DNA of 64,000 nt. Source: [Phialemoniopsis] sp. UDSM-2020 (taxonomy: Eukaryota > Ascomycota > Sordariomycetes > Thyridiales > Thyridiaceae). A program made the position numbers and the translations under genes. Shown here in pieces: positions 21,194 to 32,318 of this stretch; the first letter of the stretch is position 1; each line of letters starts with the position of its first letter. The DNA lies in the NCBI GenBank assembly GCA_018873225.1, contig JAEILZ010000001.1, positions 5,084,001 through 5,148,000 on the forward strand, given 5' to 3'. Below the pieces are notes generated by a model, which searched no databases, was not told where the DNA came from, and worked only from the letters and a program-made list of their open reading frames with translations.

Positions 21194-22087
21194 TTACTTC
21201 TTGCAAATAAGAATAATAGCAGTCATCTCAACCGTAGTCCACTCCGAGCCGTCCTTTCTCTTGATGACCTTGGAAATGTCCGGCAGGATTTTCAGCTTGG
21301 CCGCCTTGAGCTGCGCCTTCTCCTCGTCGCTGTACGCCTTGTCCGTGCCCTCGAGCGGCTTGAGCATGATGGGGTCCAGCATACCATCGAAAAGCTCAGC
21401 CAGCTCCTTCACGCCGCCCTGCACTCCCCAGTGCACCACCTCCTCGGAGCCGGGACGCCATCGGGACCGAACCCGGCGTCGACCAAAGCAGCCTTGAGCG
21501 TCTCAACGTGCAGCCACTTCTCCGGCGCGGGGAACTTGAACGGAGCGTCGTCGGGCCGCACGGCAGCCTGGAACTTGTGCATGGCGGCGACGTGGCCCAT
21601 GCCGCTGTACTCCCAACCCGTGACCAGCGCCGTGCCGCCGGGCTTCAGCGTGCGGTAGATCTCGCGCGCCCCTGCCGGCGGGTCCGGGAACAAACCCAGG
21701 CCAAAGGCCGTGACCGAGTGCGTGAACTTGTCGTCCGGGTACTCGAGCTTCTCGCCGGACATGTTGGCCACCTCGATCTTGGCCCCCGGGGACACGAAGC
21801 GCTGCCGCATGATGTTGAGCATGCCGTCCGAGACGTCGGTGGCGAAGATGGACGGCGCGGGGAGCCCCGCTTCGCGCTTGCTGCTCGAGGATGGCGCCGG
21901 TCGCGAGGCCCGTCCCGGCGGCGTTGTCGTGGACGATGGAGTCGGCGTCCAGGTGGCCGAGGAGGTGGATGCTCTTCTCGATGGCCTCGAGGGTGCCGCC
22001 GCCGGCCATGTGCTCGTACTGGGCGGCCATCTTGTCAAAGGCGTCCTTGTCGAAGGCGTTCTTTAGGTTGCTCATGTTGATCGGCAT
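21194..22087 (-). pseudogene. Class I SAM-dependent methyltransferase, frameshifted twice
   Basis: Three consecutive segments in two alternating frames together make one methyltransferase of about 297 residues. Segment 1 (from the ATG at 22087) has the SAM-binding motif I, VHDNAAGTGLATGAIL. Segment 2 carries motif II (IFATDVSDGML) and motifs III/IV through DDKFTHSVTAFGLGLFPDP and LKPGGTALVTGWEYSG. Segment 3 begins near VVHWGVQGG and ends at 21194. The first shift lies at 21872-21890 (one base too many after GAGCAG). The second lies at 21446-21460 (one base too few) and restores the original frame. Neither gap can be an intron. Relatives are small cytosolic methyltransferases related to UbiE/LaeA-type enzymes, with variable substrates. 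It is convergent with the OPT gene, 125 bases apart, and both are broken. Confidence 0.8.
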
Positions 22088-23426
22088 GCCCTTGTCACCC
22101 GTTTTGCCCGAGATATTTGTCTTTTGAGATACAGTTCAATTCTTCTGTTCTGCGCAATGGGGGTTTCAGTATATGTAATCGGTGAGCGCTGGACGATTTT
22201 TTTGAATTGAAGATGGAGGATTCTGGTCGTTGATGAGATGCGAGCTGCTGGTCCGAAGTAGCCAGAGGCGGAGACTTATCGGCGACTTTGGTGAACAGGA
22301 CCCTCCATCTTCATGCGTCGTTTGCGGAGAGGCTCGCATTCTGGTCTCGTGGGATCGGTAAATGCGCATCTCACATAAGCGCTTTGTCTTCATGAAGCTA
22401 CGTGAAATGCGCAAGATTCCCCAAGGAAGGATATCAGATGAGCATGGTTATGGTGTCCATGTTGCGCTGCACTGGTGGGGTCATGCGAGAGAAATTCGAT
22501 CGATCAAGTTTCCAAGGCAAGTCATTACTTCACCTCGCTGCTCCTCAGTCGACGTTAGCAATTACTGTGACGTCTCATTGCCTTCTCATAGAGATGCGCG
22601 TGGACTCTTACGATTTATCCAAGTTTGCCAGGTCGTGAGTGAGCTGTCGACCGGGCTTGCGAGCAACGTAGAGCTTTGAGGTGTGACCGAGGCACCGCGC
22701 TCCATTGCGGACTGTTCCGCAACTAGAGAATCTCCTCCGCCCTTCTTTGCTGACTTCGATAGTGACATGAATTAAGAAACAGGGGATATTCCAGTCCACT
22801 GGATTTGGAGTTTAAGGCCAGGTGCTGCTTCCTGATCAATGGACGGCAGACTTTGGTGGCTCAACATGCTGCCTAACGTGGGCTAACTGAAGCTACAGGG
22901 ATTGAACATACCGGAAGAGCTTCGAAGTTCCGGACGAAGACGAGGGCCACGTGCCATCGGTGCTTCTCCGTGTGTGATCGCATGGACTGCGCATTTCAAA
23001 CCTTTCCTGAACTCGACCTACAGCAAGTTCTTGGGCACGTTCCCGCCTGTTGAGCGAGGACATACTGTCCAGGTGAGTGGGTCCGGCACGAAAATAGGCG
23101 CACTGGTGGGAGGCCAGAGACATCGGGCTTCGCACCGAGTTTTTCGATCCCCTCCAAATCCCACTCCCTTGAGCGCTAGGAACCATCGCCACGGGCTTCC
23201 CACCGGCAATAGTCTACAAGATGTGCACGCGAGCACGCGGCCACGGTGTTGACGCGGTGTGGACATCGCGAAGTATCATTGGACCATGCTCTTTCTTTAC
23301 ACTGCAACGAGGGCTATAAGATTGTGCGGTGCCAAGAGTGCTTCCAATATTGGATTTCATAGACCACATCCTCATTTACTTACTTCGTGGCATCAATCCT
23401 TGTCACAAAGAACCTTGTCATCCACA
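22088..23426. other. Intergenic, divergent promoter space
   Basis: About 1.3 kb between the divergently oriented methyltransferase and phosphonoacetate hydrolase genes. No motif-bearing open frame, repeat or RNA gene seen. An imperfect inverted pair around 22330-22440 (GCGCATCTCACATAAGCGC and CTACGTGAAATGCGCAAG) was noted but is short. Confidence 0.5.
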
Positions 23427-24789
23427 ATGGCCATTCAGTCTGATCCCCGTCCTCACCTGGAGAGTGGCTCGCCTCTGCAAGTCGAAGCAAACGGAGGTAA
23501 GAATTGCCAAAAGCCGCAGTCAAAGACGGTCTCTAATCAGACCAAACATTATAGATGCTCAGAAGAAGTCGATCACCCTACACGGCAGGACCTACAAGCT
23601 CCCCACTCGGCCCACGGTAGTCATCTGTGTCGATGGCTTCGACCCGACCTACCTCGCCCAGGGCGTCGCCGACGGCGTCCTGCCCACCCTCGCCAAGTTT
23701 GTCAACACCGGCTTCCACACCACAGCCGACTGCACCATGCCCTCCTTCACCAACCCAAACAACCTCTCCATCATCACGGGCCAGCCGACGGCCGTGCACG
23801 GCGTCGCGGGGAACTACTTCCTCGACGCCGAGACGGGCGAAGAGGTCATGGTCGTCGACGACTCGCTCGTGCGCGGCTCCACCATCCTCGCCGAGATGGC
23901 CGGCGCCGGCGTCCGCGTCGCCGCCATTACGGCCAAAGACAAGCTGCGGCGCATCCTGCAGCGCGGGCTCGACGGCAACGCCAGCAACATCTGCTACTCA
24001 AGCCAGTACGCCGATGACGCGACGCTCAAGTGGCTCGGCCGCGAGGCCCGCCCTAGCCAGTACTCCGGGGACCTGTCGCTCTGCGTGCTCGATGCGGGCG
24101 TCAAGCTCCTGCGCGAGGGCCGCGCGGATCTGTTCTACCTGACGCTGTCCGACTTTGTTCAGCACAAGCATGCGCCCGGCGAGCCCGAGGCTGACGAGTT
24201 CATGGGCGCCATCGACGCGCGTGTCAAGGAGCTGATCGACCTGGGCGCTGTCGTGGCGCTGACGGGCGACCATGGCATGAGCGACAAGTGTGATGCCGAG
24301 GGCAACCCCAACGTCGTCTTTCTCCAGGACGAGCTGGAGAACAAGTTTGGCCGAGGCTGTGCGCGCGTTATCTGTCCCATCACCGACCCCTTCGTCAAGC
24401 ACCATGGTGCGCTTGGCGGCTTTGTCCGTGTTCACGTTGCCGAGACTCACAAGGAGCAGGTTAAGGCTATGGTCGAGCTTAGCCGAGGCCTTGACCACGT
24501 TGAAGTTGCGTTCGCGAAAGAGAAGGCTGCCGAGACACTGGAGATGCCTTTGGATCGGGAGGGCGACTTTGTGGTGATCTCCAAGAAGAACGCCGTCGTT
24601 GGCGCCAAGAAAGAGGAGCACGACATGGAGAACCTCAAGGGCCACCGCCTCAGGTCGCACGGTGGCTACTCGGAGCAGCAGATCCCGCTTATCATGTCCA
24701 CTGCTGCTCCCAACCAGGAGGAGTTGATCAAGTCACGCCGATGGAGGAACTTTGACATCTTTGACCTCATTCTCAACTACGGGCAGTGA
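23427..24789 (+). CDS. phnA: Phosphonoacetate hydrolase (alkaline phosphatase superfamily)
   Basis: Exons 23427-23496 and 23555-24789 encode 434 residues; the 58-base intron has GTAAGA, a CTAAT branch site and TATAG. The metal centre of the phosphonoacetate-hydrolase group is visible in order: VICVDGFDP with Asp50, MPSFTNPNN with the nucleophile Thr89, LSDFVQHKHAPG (Asp and His), TGDHGMSD (Asp-His) and a C-terminal RSHGGYSEQ His. The enzyme is known to cleave the C-P bond of phosphonoacetate to acetate and phosphate using two zinc ions. No signal peptide is seen, so it should act in the cytosol. The start at 23427 is the only one giving a short N-terminus joined in phase to the conserved core. 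The neighbouring Zn2Cys6 regulator and phosphate-type permease support a phosphonate-use module. It is intact. A broader nucleotide pyrophosphatase role cannot be fully excluded. Confidence 0.9.
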
Positions 24790-24883
24790 GGTGACGAGAT
24801 GTTGAATGCCATCAAGTAAAAGTAGGCTAGAATTCTTGTTTCTATCGTGCAACAGAGAGAAAACCCAATATACCCCTTTTCGT

Positions 24884-27027
24884 CTACTCTGCCATGGCAT
24901 TACTCTGACTGAACATAGAATTTGCCGGGTTTGTGAGTGAAGGGGTTGCAGCCCAGTTATCCATCCCAAAATCGAGACCGAAGCCAAAGTTCTGATCCAT
25001 CAAGAAGTCGTACTCTCCACTGAACAATGGATCAAGTGCAGACTCAGTTTGGGGGGCTCCCACCATATCAGGAGCCTGCGACTGCGGCGAGCCCTCCAAA
25101 GAAGTATGCTCGAGGTTTCTAGTTTGCGAGGAACGCGTCGCGAGATTGTCCCCTTCTGCCGCGCAAAAGCCTTGCACCAGGGTCTCTATGTTCTTGCCGA
25201 TGCTGACGAGGAGATGCTGCGGGTGCATCGTGGACGTTACCTTTTTCAAGATCGTTGAGAGTGATGTGGTGAGGTTCTTGATCTCCGCAATGTTCGGTTG
25301 CACTGTTGCGGAGAACTTGGTCGACACCTTGAGGAGAAAGACCACCGCGAAGGCGATCATGGTGTCAAAGTAGATCGGCAGGCCATCGAGATGTGATTGT
25401 GTTTCCGGGTCCCCTACTACGGTCTTCAATATGGCCAAAGCCGAGAGCACAGCTGAATTTGCGATCTCATCCAGCTCCATGGCAATATCGGAGGAGCGAG
25501 ACGTCAACCCCTGGGATCCTGTTCCGCGAAAGGCGTGGGAGCAAAGATAGAGCTTTGCGAAGTGATACTGAAGCGCCACGCCCTTCCGGGGATAATTGCC
25601 GATATGTGCATTTGGCACAAAGCTCTCGGCCCACTCAGCTCGGAGACTGTCGAGGGCGATGCTGAAACGCCTTAGTTGGGGCACTTCCGAGTCTGCCAAG
25701 GGTTTCTCTACGTCTACTCCGAAGGTATCAAAGATGTTGGAACACAGGCTCCATCTTGACACTTGGCTGACCAGGCGAGCATCATCCTCGACGGCATGTT
25801 CGCATTCGAGGAACTTCCTGACGTTCTTGATCACTCCACACTCTCTCGTCATAGGCGGTCTGCCAAAGGCGACGGAGAAATGGTGATCGCAGGCGTAGAC
25901 GAGGAGATAGAGCCGCGTAGAGTGATAGTGCGTTCGGTCGCCTTGTAGGGCCTTGGTCATGCTTTTGTGTAGGCCAAGTTCGGTTGCTATGCGCACAGCC
26001 ATCCCCACGAGTGTCCACGAGATCTCGCCCAGCCAGAAGGCACCAATGCACAGGGCGCGGACGTCATCAATCGTGTTGCGCTTCGAGAAGTTGTGTCTCG
26101 CGCTCAACATGACAAAGTCATTGTAGAGCTTGTCAAAGTCACGGGTCGCGATGTGCAATGCTCCAACAGTGCACGCTGCAGCCGTGAGAAATGGCGATGT
26201 CGCCCGTACGTGATCCAGCGTCGATGTGCCATGATTACCAAGGATTCTGTAGGGAAAGTGGTCGAGCCTGTCTCGGTAGTACTCGAAATACTTCTTCGCG
26301 TCCTCGAGGCTGATTATGCCACGATCAATGATGTCCTCGCTGTTGCTCCTCGGTTGGCCCGGCGGCGTTTGTGAAATGAAGAACCCCGGTATCGCACCTG
26401 GGCCGGAGTCCAGATCCATCACTATCTCCCAGTGTCTGGGAGGATCACTATCTGTACGAGTGGAGCCTGGTCTGCTGCCTCCGGGATGTGCCTCATTCTC
26501 TACAGCGTCTTCGACGGGAAACTCGGCTTCTTCGTCATCGGTGTCGAGGTCGAGTCGTTGTGCCTCTTCTGGAGACAGGAAATGTTGAGCAACCTTCTGT
26601 AACGCTTTCTGGAACTTCTCCATCTTGCGTTCTATCTTGTGTTTCCATCTGCAAAGTCGAGGAGTCCAGATCAGTATGATTCCATCCAGTCAGCTTCTGG
26701 CCGACCCACAGTGTATCGCTCTCCAGCATCATCTGCAAGCTCCGGTTGACTACACACGACAGTCCCCTCTTTTTACATCGTGTGCAAGGCGGCTTACTAT
26801 CTCTCATGTGGCATTTTATCTGGATGTACCTCTCAATCAGCCTTGGGGTCCATGTACCATTTTGTACCCGGGGATCAGTGTTGACCAAGATGTGTAAGTA
26901 CCTTCTGTTTACGGCATGCTACACACGCCGTGATCTTCCGAGTGATGTCGGGTGGCTTCGGGTCTCCGAACGTGTCCCGCAGCGCACGGATTGGCTGTGG
27001 CACCTCTTTCCCCTTGCGGCTCGTCAT
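24884..27027 (-). CDS. Zn2Cys6 transcription factor next to phosphonoacetate hydrolase
   Basis: Three exons (27027-26902, 26819-26710, 26648-24884) with introns of 82 and 61 bases encode 666 residues. The binuclear zinc cluster is split by intron 1: ACVACRKQK joins to IKC, giving Cys35, 38, 45, 54, 57 and 64. A short linker/dimerisation segment follows (SDTLWKHKIERKMEKFQKAL). The middle region then shows the fungal-specific regulator block, including ISWTLVGMAVRIATELGLHKS near residues 295-315 and ACDHHFSVAFGRPPM. The C-terminus is acidic/aromatic (FGFGLDFGMDNW), like an activation domain. The layout resembles the Leu3/PrtT class, but I cannot name an orthologue. It is tail-to-tail with the phosphonoacetate hydrolase gene (94 bases) and head-to-head with the permease across about 960 bases, so regulation of both is plausible but inferred. 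Confidence 0.88.
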
Positions 27028-27986
27028 TGTTTTCCGCGGACGTGTTCTCGGCGACAGTCCGAGATTTGATATCCGGTGTGAATGGGGGCTTCAAAGCTTC
27101 ACCGCGAACACTGAGATTTATCGCAAAGAAATTGCAGCGTCCAGAGGCAGATAATGCTCAGCTCAAAGAGGATGCAGAGCCAGAACGTGGTGGCAACGGC
27201 GCGCCTGATTCCTCGCGTCGAGATCAATCAGCGTGGCGATTTGCCGGGGTCTGGATCGTACAAAACCGGGACACTCAATGTTTGGACCTGAGCAGCTAGC
27301 TGCCCCCGGTATGGTTCTTCCGGGTGATGTGTTCGCGAATCATAACTCACCTAGGTGGACGACGGTAAGTCTACCAGCATCAGACGTTGGAGGATTGCGA
27401 CATGGTTGAGGAGGAGAAAGAGGTGCGGCGGTGCCCCGAGATTGAAGTTTCGGACTTCGTCCCGGGTTTTAGCGGCTCATGCCCACACCCGAAGGAGTTA
27501 AGATCGGGGTCTTTCATCCTGGATCCACCACATGGCCGGGTCGTCAGTAGTCTGAAAGAATAAGAAGCCAGCCCTCCCATCCAAAGACTGTTCAAGGTCG
27601 AGCCACGTGCATAGCGAGCCTTGGTCCCGGATATGCCAAGGTACCCCACAATGTCTTCGACATGCTACGATTTTCCAACGACAAGATTCGCGGCCCTGCA
27701 CCGGAATGTCGTTCATTCTCTGCAGCCATGGCAATTCTTGCCCGACTCGATCAATGAGATTGCCAATGAGAGCGCGGCATTGGGCTCACAATCTCTCCTT
27801 CTTCCTTGCCGACCTTATCAAGCAGAGCCAAGATGTAGACTACGCCAGGATCGGGAGCCTTGTCACAGCATCGACCAGAGTTGTATATGAACCGCCGACT
27901 GTCTCGCACCTTCTCACGACATTCCGGTCTTTTCCCTAGAGCACCTTAAGTCTCGAAATTCAGCACGCTAATACTTTGCACACAAA
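27028..27986. promoter_or_regulatory. Shared divergent promoter region of regulator and permease
   Basis: A 959-base intergenic stretch between two divergent start codons. No gene-like open frame. CGG triplets, candidate half-sites for zinc-cluster proteins, occur repeatedly (for example around 27357-27364, 27385 and 27432), but no symmetric pair was defined by eye. Confidence 0.4.
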
Positions 27987-29665
27987 ATGAACAAGGCCCA
28001 AACCACAACTGTCGACTCTGTCGGCTCGGCCAGTCGACGGCACAACTGGTGGTCCGTTCTCAAGTTCTATCTGATTGCAGGCGTTGGCCAATTTGCCGAT
28101 AGCTATCAGAATATCTCAATTGGACTTGGTGAGTTTCTTCTCGACTGTGAAAGACGTCGCTGAGCTGTGAAAATACTGCCTTTGATAGGGTGCCTGATAG
28201 TGGTTCCCGTCTCTCAACCCATCATTGCCCTAGATGATAAATGCAAAGAGCGGGGAAATTACAAGTACTAACACGGTGTCTTTCAACAGTGATCCCTATG
28301 ATTAGCGCTGCCTACTTCGCCGATGGCAAAAACAAATTCTCGACTGTCCAGCAGGATATCATCAAGGGAGGCCTGTCCCTGGGCATGATCATTGGGCAGC
28401 TCTCCTTTGGTTTGCTAGGCGACGCCTTTGGAAGACACAAGATTTACGGTACCGAGCTCATCCTGACCATGCTCGGAACTATCATGGTTATCACAGCTCC
28501 TCCTCAATTGGGCTCCAAAGGACTCACAGCCTGGCTTGCTTGTTGGCGTGTGGTTGCCGGATTCGGTATTGGCGGAGGTAAGAGGCGGTGTCTCTATGAT
28601 TAAAGCTCTCAATACTAATGCGACGAGGGTACAGACTATCCGATGACCTCTGCACTGTCGGCAGAGCAGAACCTGGACATCTCGCGTTCAAGACTTGTAC
28701 TCGGCGTCTTCTTCTTGCACGGACTTGGCACCATGGCAGCCGCTGTCGTCTACATTGTGCTCCTAGCCGCTTTCAAGTCGGCTATCATGGCCAACGTCTG
28801 GTACGTGCAGTGGGTCTGGCGACTGCTGCTCGGTATTGGTCTTGTTCCCTGCGCCCTGACCCTCTACGCTCGTCTGCGCATCCGGGAGACCAAAGCGTAC
28901 AGGGAATACGTGGCAGCTGAAAACTCGCGGCGCGGGCTCAAGGACCAGTTTAGAGACTTCCGGGTCTACTTCTCCGAATGGCGTCACCTTCGCACCTTGA
29001 TCGCTGTGTCGGGAGTGTGGTTCCTGTTTGATATAGCCTTCTACGGCATCAACTTGAATCAGAGCATCGTTCTGTCCCAGATCGGCTACGGTAAGGGCTC
29101 TAATCAGTGGCAGACGCTGCAAAACACGGCTGTCGGCAACATCATCGTGTGCCTGGCCGGTTTCCTCCCAGGCTACTTCGTCGGCATATTCCTGCCGGAC
29201 GTCATGGGCCGCGTCCGGCAGCAGTACATCACCTGTTTCATCTGCGCTATTCTTTACGCTGTCTGGGCTGGTGTGTTGAACAAGACCTCCACGGGCGGAC
29301 TGATGACGATCTTCACTCTGTCGCAGTTCTTCCTGAATGGCGGCCCCGCATCAACCACGTTTCTCATCCCAGCTGAGGTGTTCCCCACCCGTGTCCGTGG
29401 CACGGCTCACGGTATCGCCGCGGCATCGGGCAAGGCCGGAGCGGTCATCACCGCATTCACCTTTGGCTCTGCTCAAAAGGCCATGGGCCTTCAGGGCTGC
29501 CTGGGTCTATTTGCAGGAATCATGGTGATGTGCGCGGTTTGGACTTTCTGGACCCCTGAGAGCAAGGGACTGTCATTAGCTGACATCGAGCATGGTCGTC
29601 TCTACGGCGAGCAGCCGACTGTCGTTTCGACACCGGAAGAGATTCCATCGGAGAGCAAGGTATAA
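27987..29665 (+). CDS. MFS phosphate/glycerophosphodiester-type permease (PHS/GIT1 group)
   Basis: Exons 27987-28128, 28290-28577 and 28635-29665 encode 486 residues with about twelve membrane helices. Intron 1 is long (161 bases, branch TACTAAC) and could hide a micro-exon; intron 2 is 57 bases with branch ACTAAT. Diagnostic features are the N-terminal DSYQNISIGLVIP, the motif-A-like LLGDAFGRHKIYG, and GFGIGGDYPMTSALSAE. The last is the signature that separates phosphate:H+ symporters and GIT1-type permeases from sugar porters. The second half carries the equivalent loop (LPDVMGRVRQQ) and a late PAEVFPTRVRGTAHGI block. Known members import phosphate or glycerophosphoinositol at the plasma membrane. 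Here a phosphonate or its product phosphate is possible, given the adjacent regulator and phosphonoacetate hydrolase. No lesion is seen. It is slightly shorter than typical Pho84-like proteins. Confidence 0.87.
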
Positions 29666-29972
29666 TTCGGGTGAAAAAAGTTGGGAGGTCTGGTTCTGAA
29701 CGTTGAGACTGAAGAAATAACGGTGCAGGACAGCCAGCATTGCGGGGGAAGAGTCTCGCTCAAAGAATAGCTTCGAGAAATCATAGAGATCAGGGGGGCA
29801 TGCAGACAGTAAAGAGCATGACTTCAATGCACAGACAACCATAGAGTAAATTCTGAGGTGGTATAATCGTCATTCAGCCCAAGATGGGAACCACTGACTC
29901 TCCCCGCGTTCAACACACATCCACCACATTCATGCCGACAATCCTTCTTTCAGAAAAAGTGAACGAGTGAAA
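29666..29972. other. Short intergenic, convergent 3' ends
   Basis: 307 bases between the stop codons of the permease and the SnoaL-like gene; presumably both 3' UTRs. Nothing else seen. Confidence 0.5.
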
Positions 29973-30609
29973 CTACAGTGTTGCAGTAGTGTTCAGCTTG
30001 TAGCACTTGTCTGTTGGGATCCTCTCTCCTTGGTCCCACTGCCCAGAAAAGTCAGTTGCTCTTCTGTTCATCTCGATGATGCCTAAGAACTTACATGCTC
30101 ATGTACACAACCATCGACCCAGCGCCATCTATCCGTGGTAGAGTATTGCGCGTACGACATGTTGGTGCTAGCGTCAAAGCACCACGCGGAGTTGCTTGCG
30201 CTTCCGGCCGGGCGGCCGTTGCAGAAGATGGACCAGATAGCGCCGGGGCCATCAGAGTAGCCTGGGTGATGTTGCTGTAAAATCCTTAGCGTTTTTCCAT
30301 CTTTTCTGGATTGTGAAAACCCAAGCAGTGGTCGATGTCGCTCGTTCGGGCATCTCATACCTTGTAAGTCGAGTCAATCAAGGAGAACATCTTTCGCGGG
30401 TCTCCATCAACCACAAAGGCGCGATAGAAGTCGTATGCCCTTTGCGCAGTCTGCTCGACCGTCACAGTCGGATCAGGTTTGCACAGCTCTGGAGGCTGCT
30501 TTAGATTGCATAGGTTCTCCCGCTTGGACAGGAACTCGTCGCCAACCGGGACGGCAAGACCGGCGCTAGGCGCCAGGATACTGGCTGCGAGCATAAGTAG
30601 GAAACGCAT
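29973..30609 (-). CDS. Secreted SnoaL-like (NTF2-fold) protein
   Basis: Three exons (30609-30361, 30274-30095, 30038-29973) with introns of 86 and 56 bases, all phase 0, give 164 residues. Residues 1-20 form a signal peptide (MRFLLMLAASILAPSAGLAV). The mature part has ENLCNLKQPPELC, then a stretch typical of the SnoaL/NTF2 fold: AYDFYRAFVVDGDPRKMFSLID, then YKQHHPGYSDGPGAIW, and finally HWDQGERIP. The pattern (helix, then a Y-x-QH-P-x-x-x-D-G-P block, then EHWD) is that of SnoaL-like aldol-cyclase relatives, most of which are cytosolic. An extracellular, Cys-containing version is less usual. Catalysis cannot be judged; a binding or effector role is equally possible. A TATATATA box lies 73 bases upstream. 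The neighbour on the other side of the shared promoter is another small secreted protein. Confidence 0.82.
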
Positions 30610-30681
30610 TTTCGGTTCGTCTGTAGGCGTGAGAGAACCGCAATATGAAACGCCCCCGATCGCTGCCGGACCCGTACTGCC

Positions 30682-30689
30682 TATATATA
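30682..30689 (-). promoter_or_regulatory. TATA box of the SnoaL-like gene
   Basis: TATATATA in CCGTATATATAGGC, 73 bases before the ATG at 30609 on the minus strand. Position and sequence are typical of a core promoter. Confidence 0.55.
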
Positions 30690-31823
30690 CGGGGCATGAC
30701 ACGATGGGCGACTGGGGCACAAGAAAATCAATGGCACGCTGTACTGAGCCCAGATTAACCATGACGCGGATAAATCCAGCGACTGCTAGGCCAAGGCCTT
30801 GTCAAGGGACTGTTCTTAATTAGCCTCTATTCTTATCCTACTCCACGAGAACTACCTTATTGGGCCAAGCATGGGTCAATAAGGCAGTTGCGGGGTTCAT
30901 AAGGTAATGTGTGCTGTCGGTCATAATCAGTCAACGTATGCACCCGCGGCCGGACCAAAGAATGATACGCCGCAAAACATATTCCCTTTATAGAACGATA
31001 TAGCCCAGGATCTTGACTTACTTTAACATGCTACGGAGCTCCGTCACCGTGGTGGTTTATAACAACGACTTGGCCTCGACACTACTTGCACATCATAAGG
31101 TCCGGGCATTTTAATGGCCTCCGCGTGTCCTGCAGCTTCCATCTGGCAAGCTAGACATCAGCCCTACTCGTAGCGTGCTCTACCAGGTGAGGTTTCAAAG
31201 TCCATTGACTCACTTGAGTACTTCTTATGAATACTTAATACTTATCAGACTGATTTATCGCCAAGTCAGTACAGAAATATTTGTGTCAATAACATTCTGG
31301 TCAAGTATTCCCTCTGGCTGCTGTTCCTCCAAAGGATAAATCTGCATTTGAGTACTGCTTTTTTCTACATATACGACATCTGTCTCTGGTTGATTAGCTC
31401 CGGGCCAACTCGAGAATATGGCAGCTCTGGCAAGTCGAGACTGATCAATATGCAGTGGCCGATTTCAAGAGGACAGGGCTGCATGTGGGTTTAAGTTTGT
31501 TTTCAGGGTCGACGTAGGTCAATCGATCTCCATTTTAACTATGAAAGACAGGCCAGTCAGTCCTTATAACTGCTCGGACTTGCCCCGTAATGTCAAGCTT
31601 ACATCATTGTTCCTTCGCGCAACTATTAATCTCGCTTATCGACTAAGCTTTTGAGTCCGAGACCAGCGTTCGCATTCATCGTTACTGGAAGAGGGATCAG
31701 GAGGTAAGCAACAAAAATTGCAGTATTTAAAGGGTGCAGCTGTCAGAACGCTGATGAGCCCAAAAAAGCAGATTCACCCTTGGAACTGTTTGTCTTGTCA
31801 AATAACACATCACAAACGAGATC
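30690..31823. other. AT-rich divergent intergenic region between two secreted-protein genes
   Basis: About 1.1 kb, visibly richer in A and T than its surroundings, with many TTAAT, TACTT and AATACTT strings and no open frame of interest. It serves as the shared upstream region for the SnoaL-like gene (minus) and the small secreted protein (plus). Confidence 0.5.
31724..31731 (+). promoter_or_regulatory. Candidate TATA element of the small secreted protein gene
   Basis: TATTTAAA lies 93 bases before the ATG at 31824. Confidence 0.4.
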
Positions 31824-32318
31824 ATGAGACTTTTGGCTACCACAGCAGTGTTTCTCTCGGCCGCTTCGGCTTTTGCGACCGGGAAGCGTGAGGCTACTGG
31901 ATTCAGCGTTTCCAACTTCCGCGCCGGCTGCGAGGTCAACGGAGAATGCAGGTAAGTTCCATGCTGCTGAGACGCCCACCCATCTTCTTCTCGAGCTAAA
32001 CATTTTGCAAGATGGTCATTTGATCTTCAAGAGATACCCGGTGGTCCATCGACAACCTGCACCGGCAACTCTCTGTCTGGCCCTGGGAGCACATTCCCTG
32101 AGCGCGACGAATGGCACCACTGCGATGAGGTTGCCTTCAGTTCTCTGATGATGCGTGATCAGTCTATCAACACGATGGTCCTTGCCATCATTGACACACG
32201 GGTGTACCCTCCCCTTGGAGGAGGCCACGACTTCCCCGAGACCGACTTTTCCCGGATTTCTGGCGCCGAGGTCTATATTGGGTCCAAGTCTCTTATAGTG
32301 GACATCGACCGTTACTAG
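31824..32318 (+). CDS. Small secreted four-cysteine protein, unknown function
   Basis: Exons 31824-31951 and 32012-32318, joined across a 60-base intron (GTAAGT...GCAAG), encode 144 residues. A signal peptide (MRLLATTAVFLSAASAFA) is followed within three residues by a Lys-Arg pair that could be a Kex2 site. The mature protein has four Cys, in the contexts RAGCEVNGEC, STTCTGN and HHCDEV. The last 40 residues look like beta strands (ISGAEVYIGSKSLIVDID). The layout of four Cys in a beta-rich chain is reminiscent of AltA1/effector-type secreted proteins, but I cannot assign a family. No catalytic motif is seen. The gene shares a divergent promoter with the secreted SnoaL-like gene. Secretion is well supported; role unknown. 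Confidence 0.8.
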
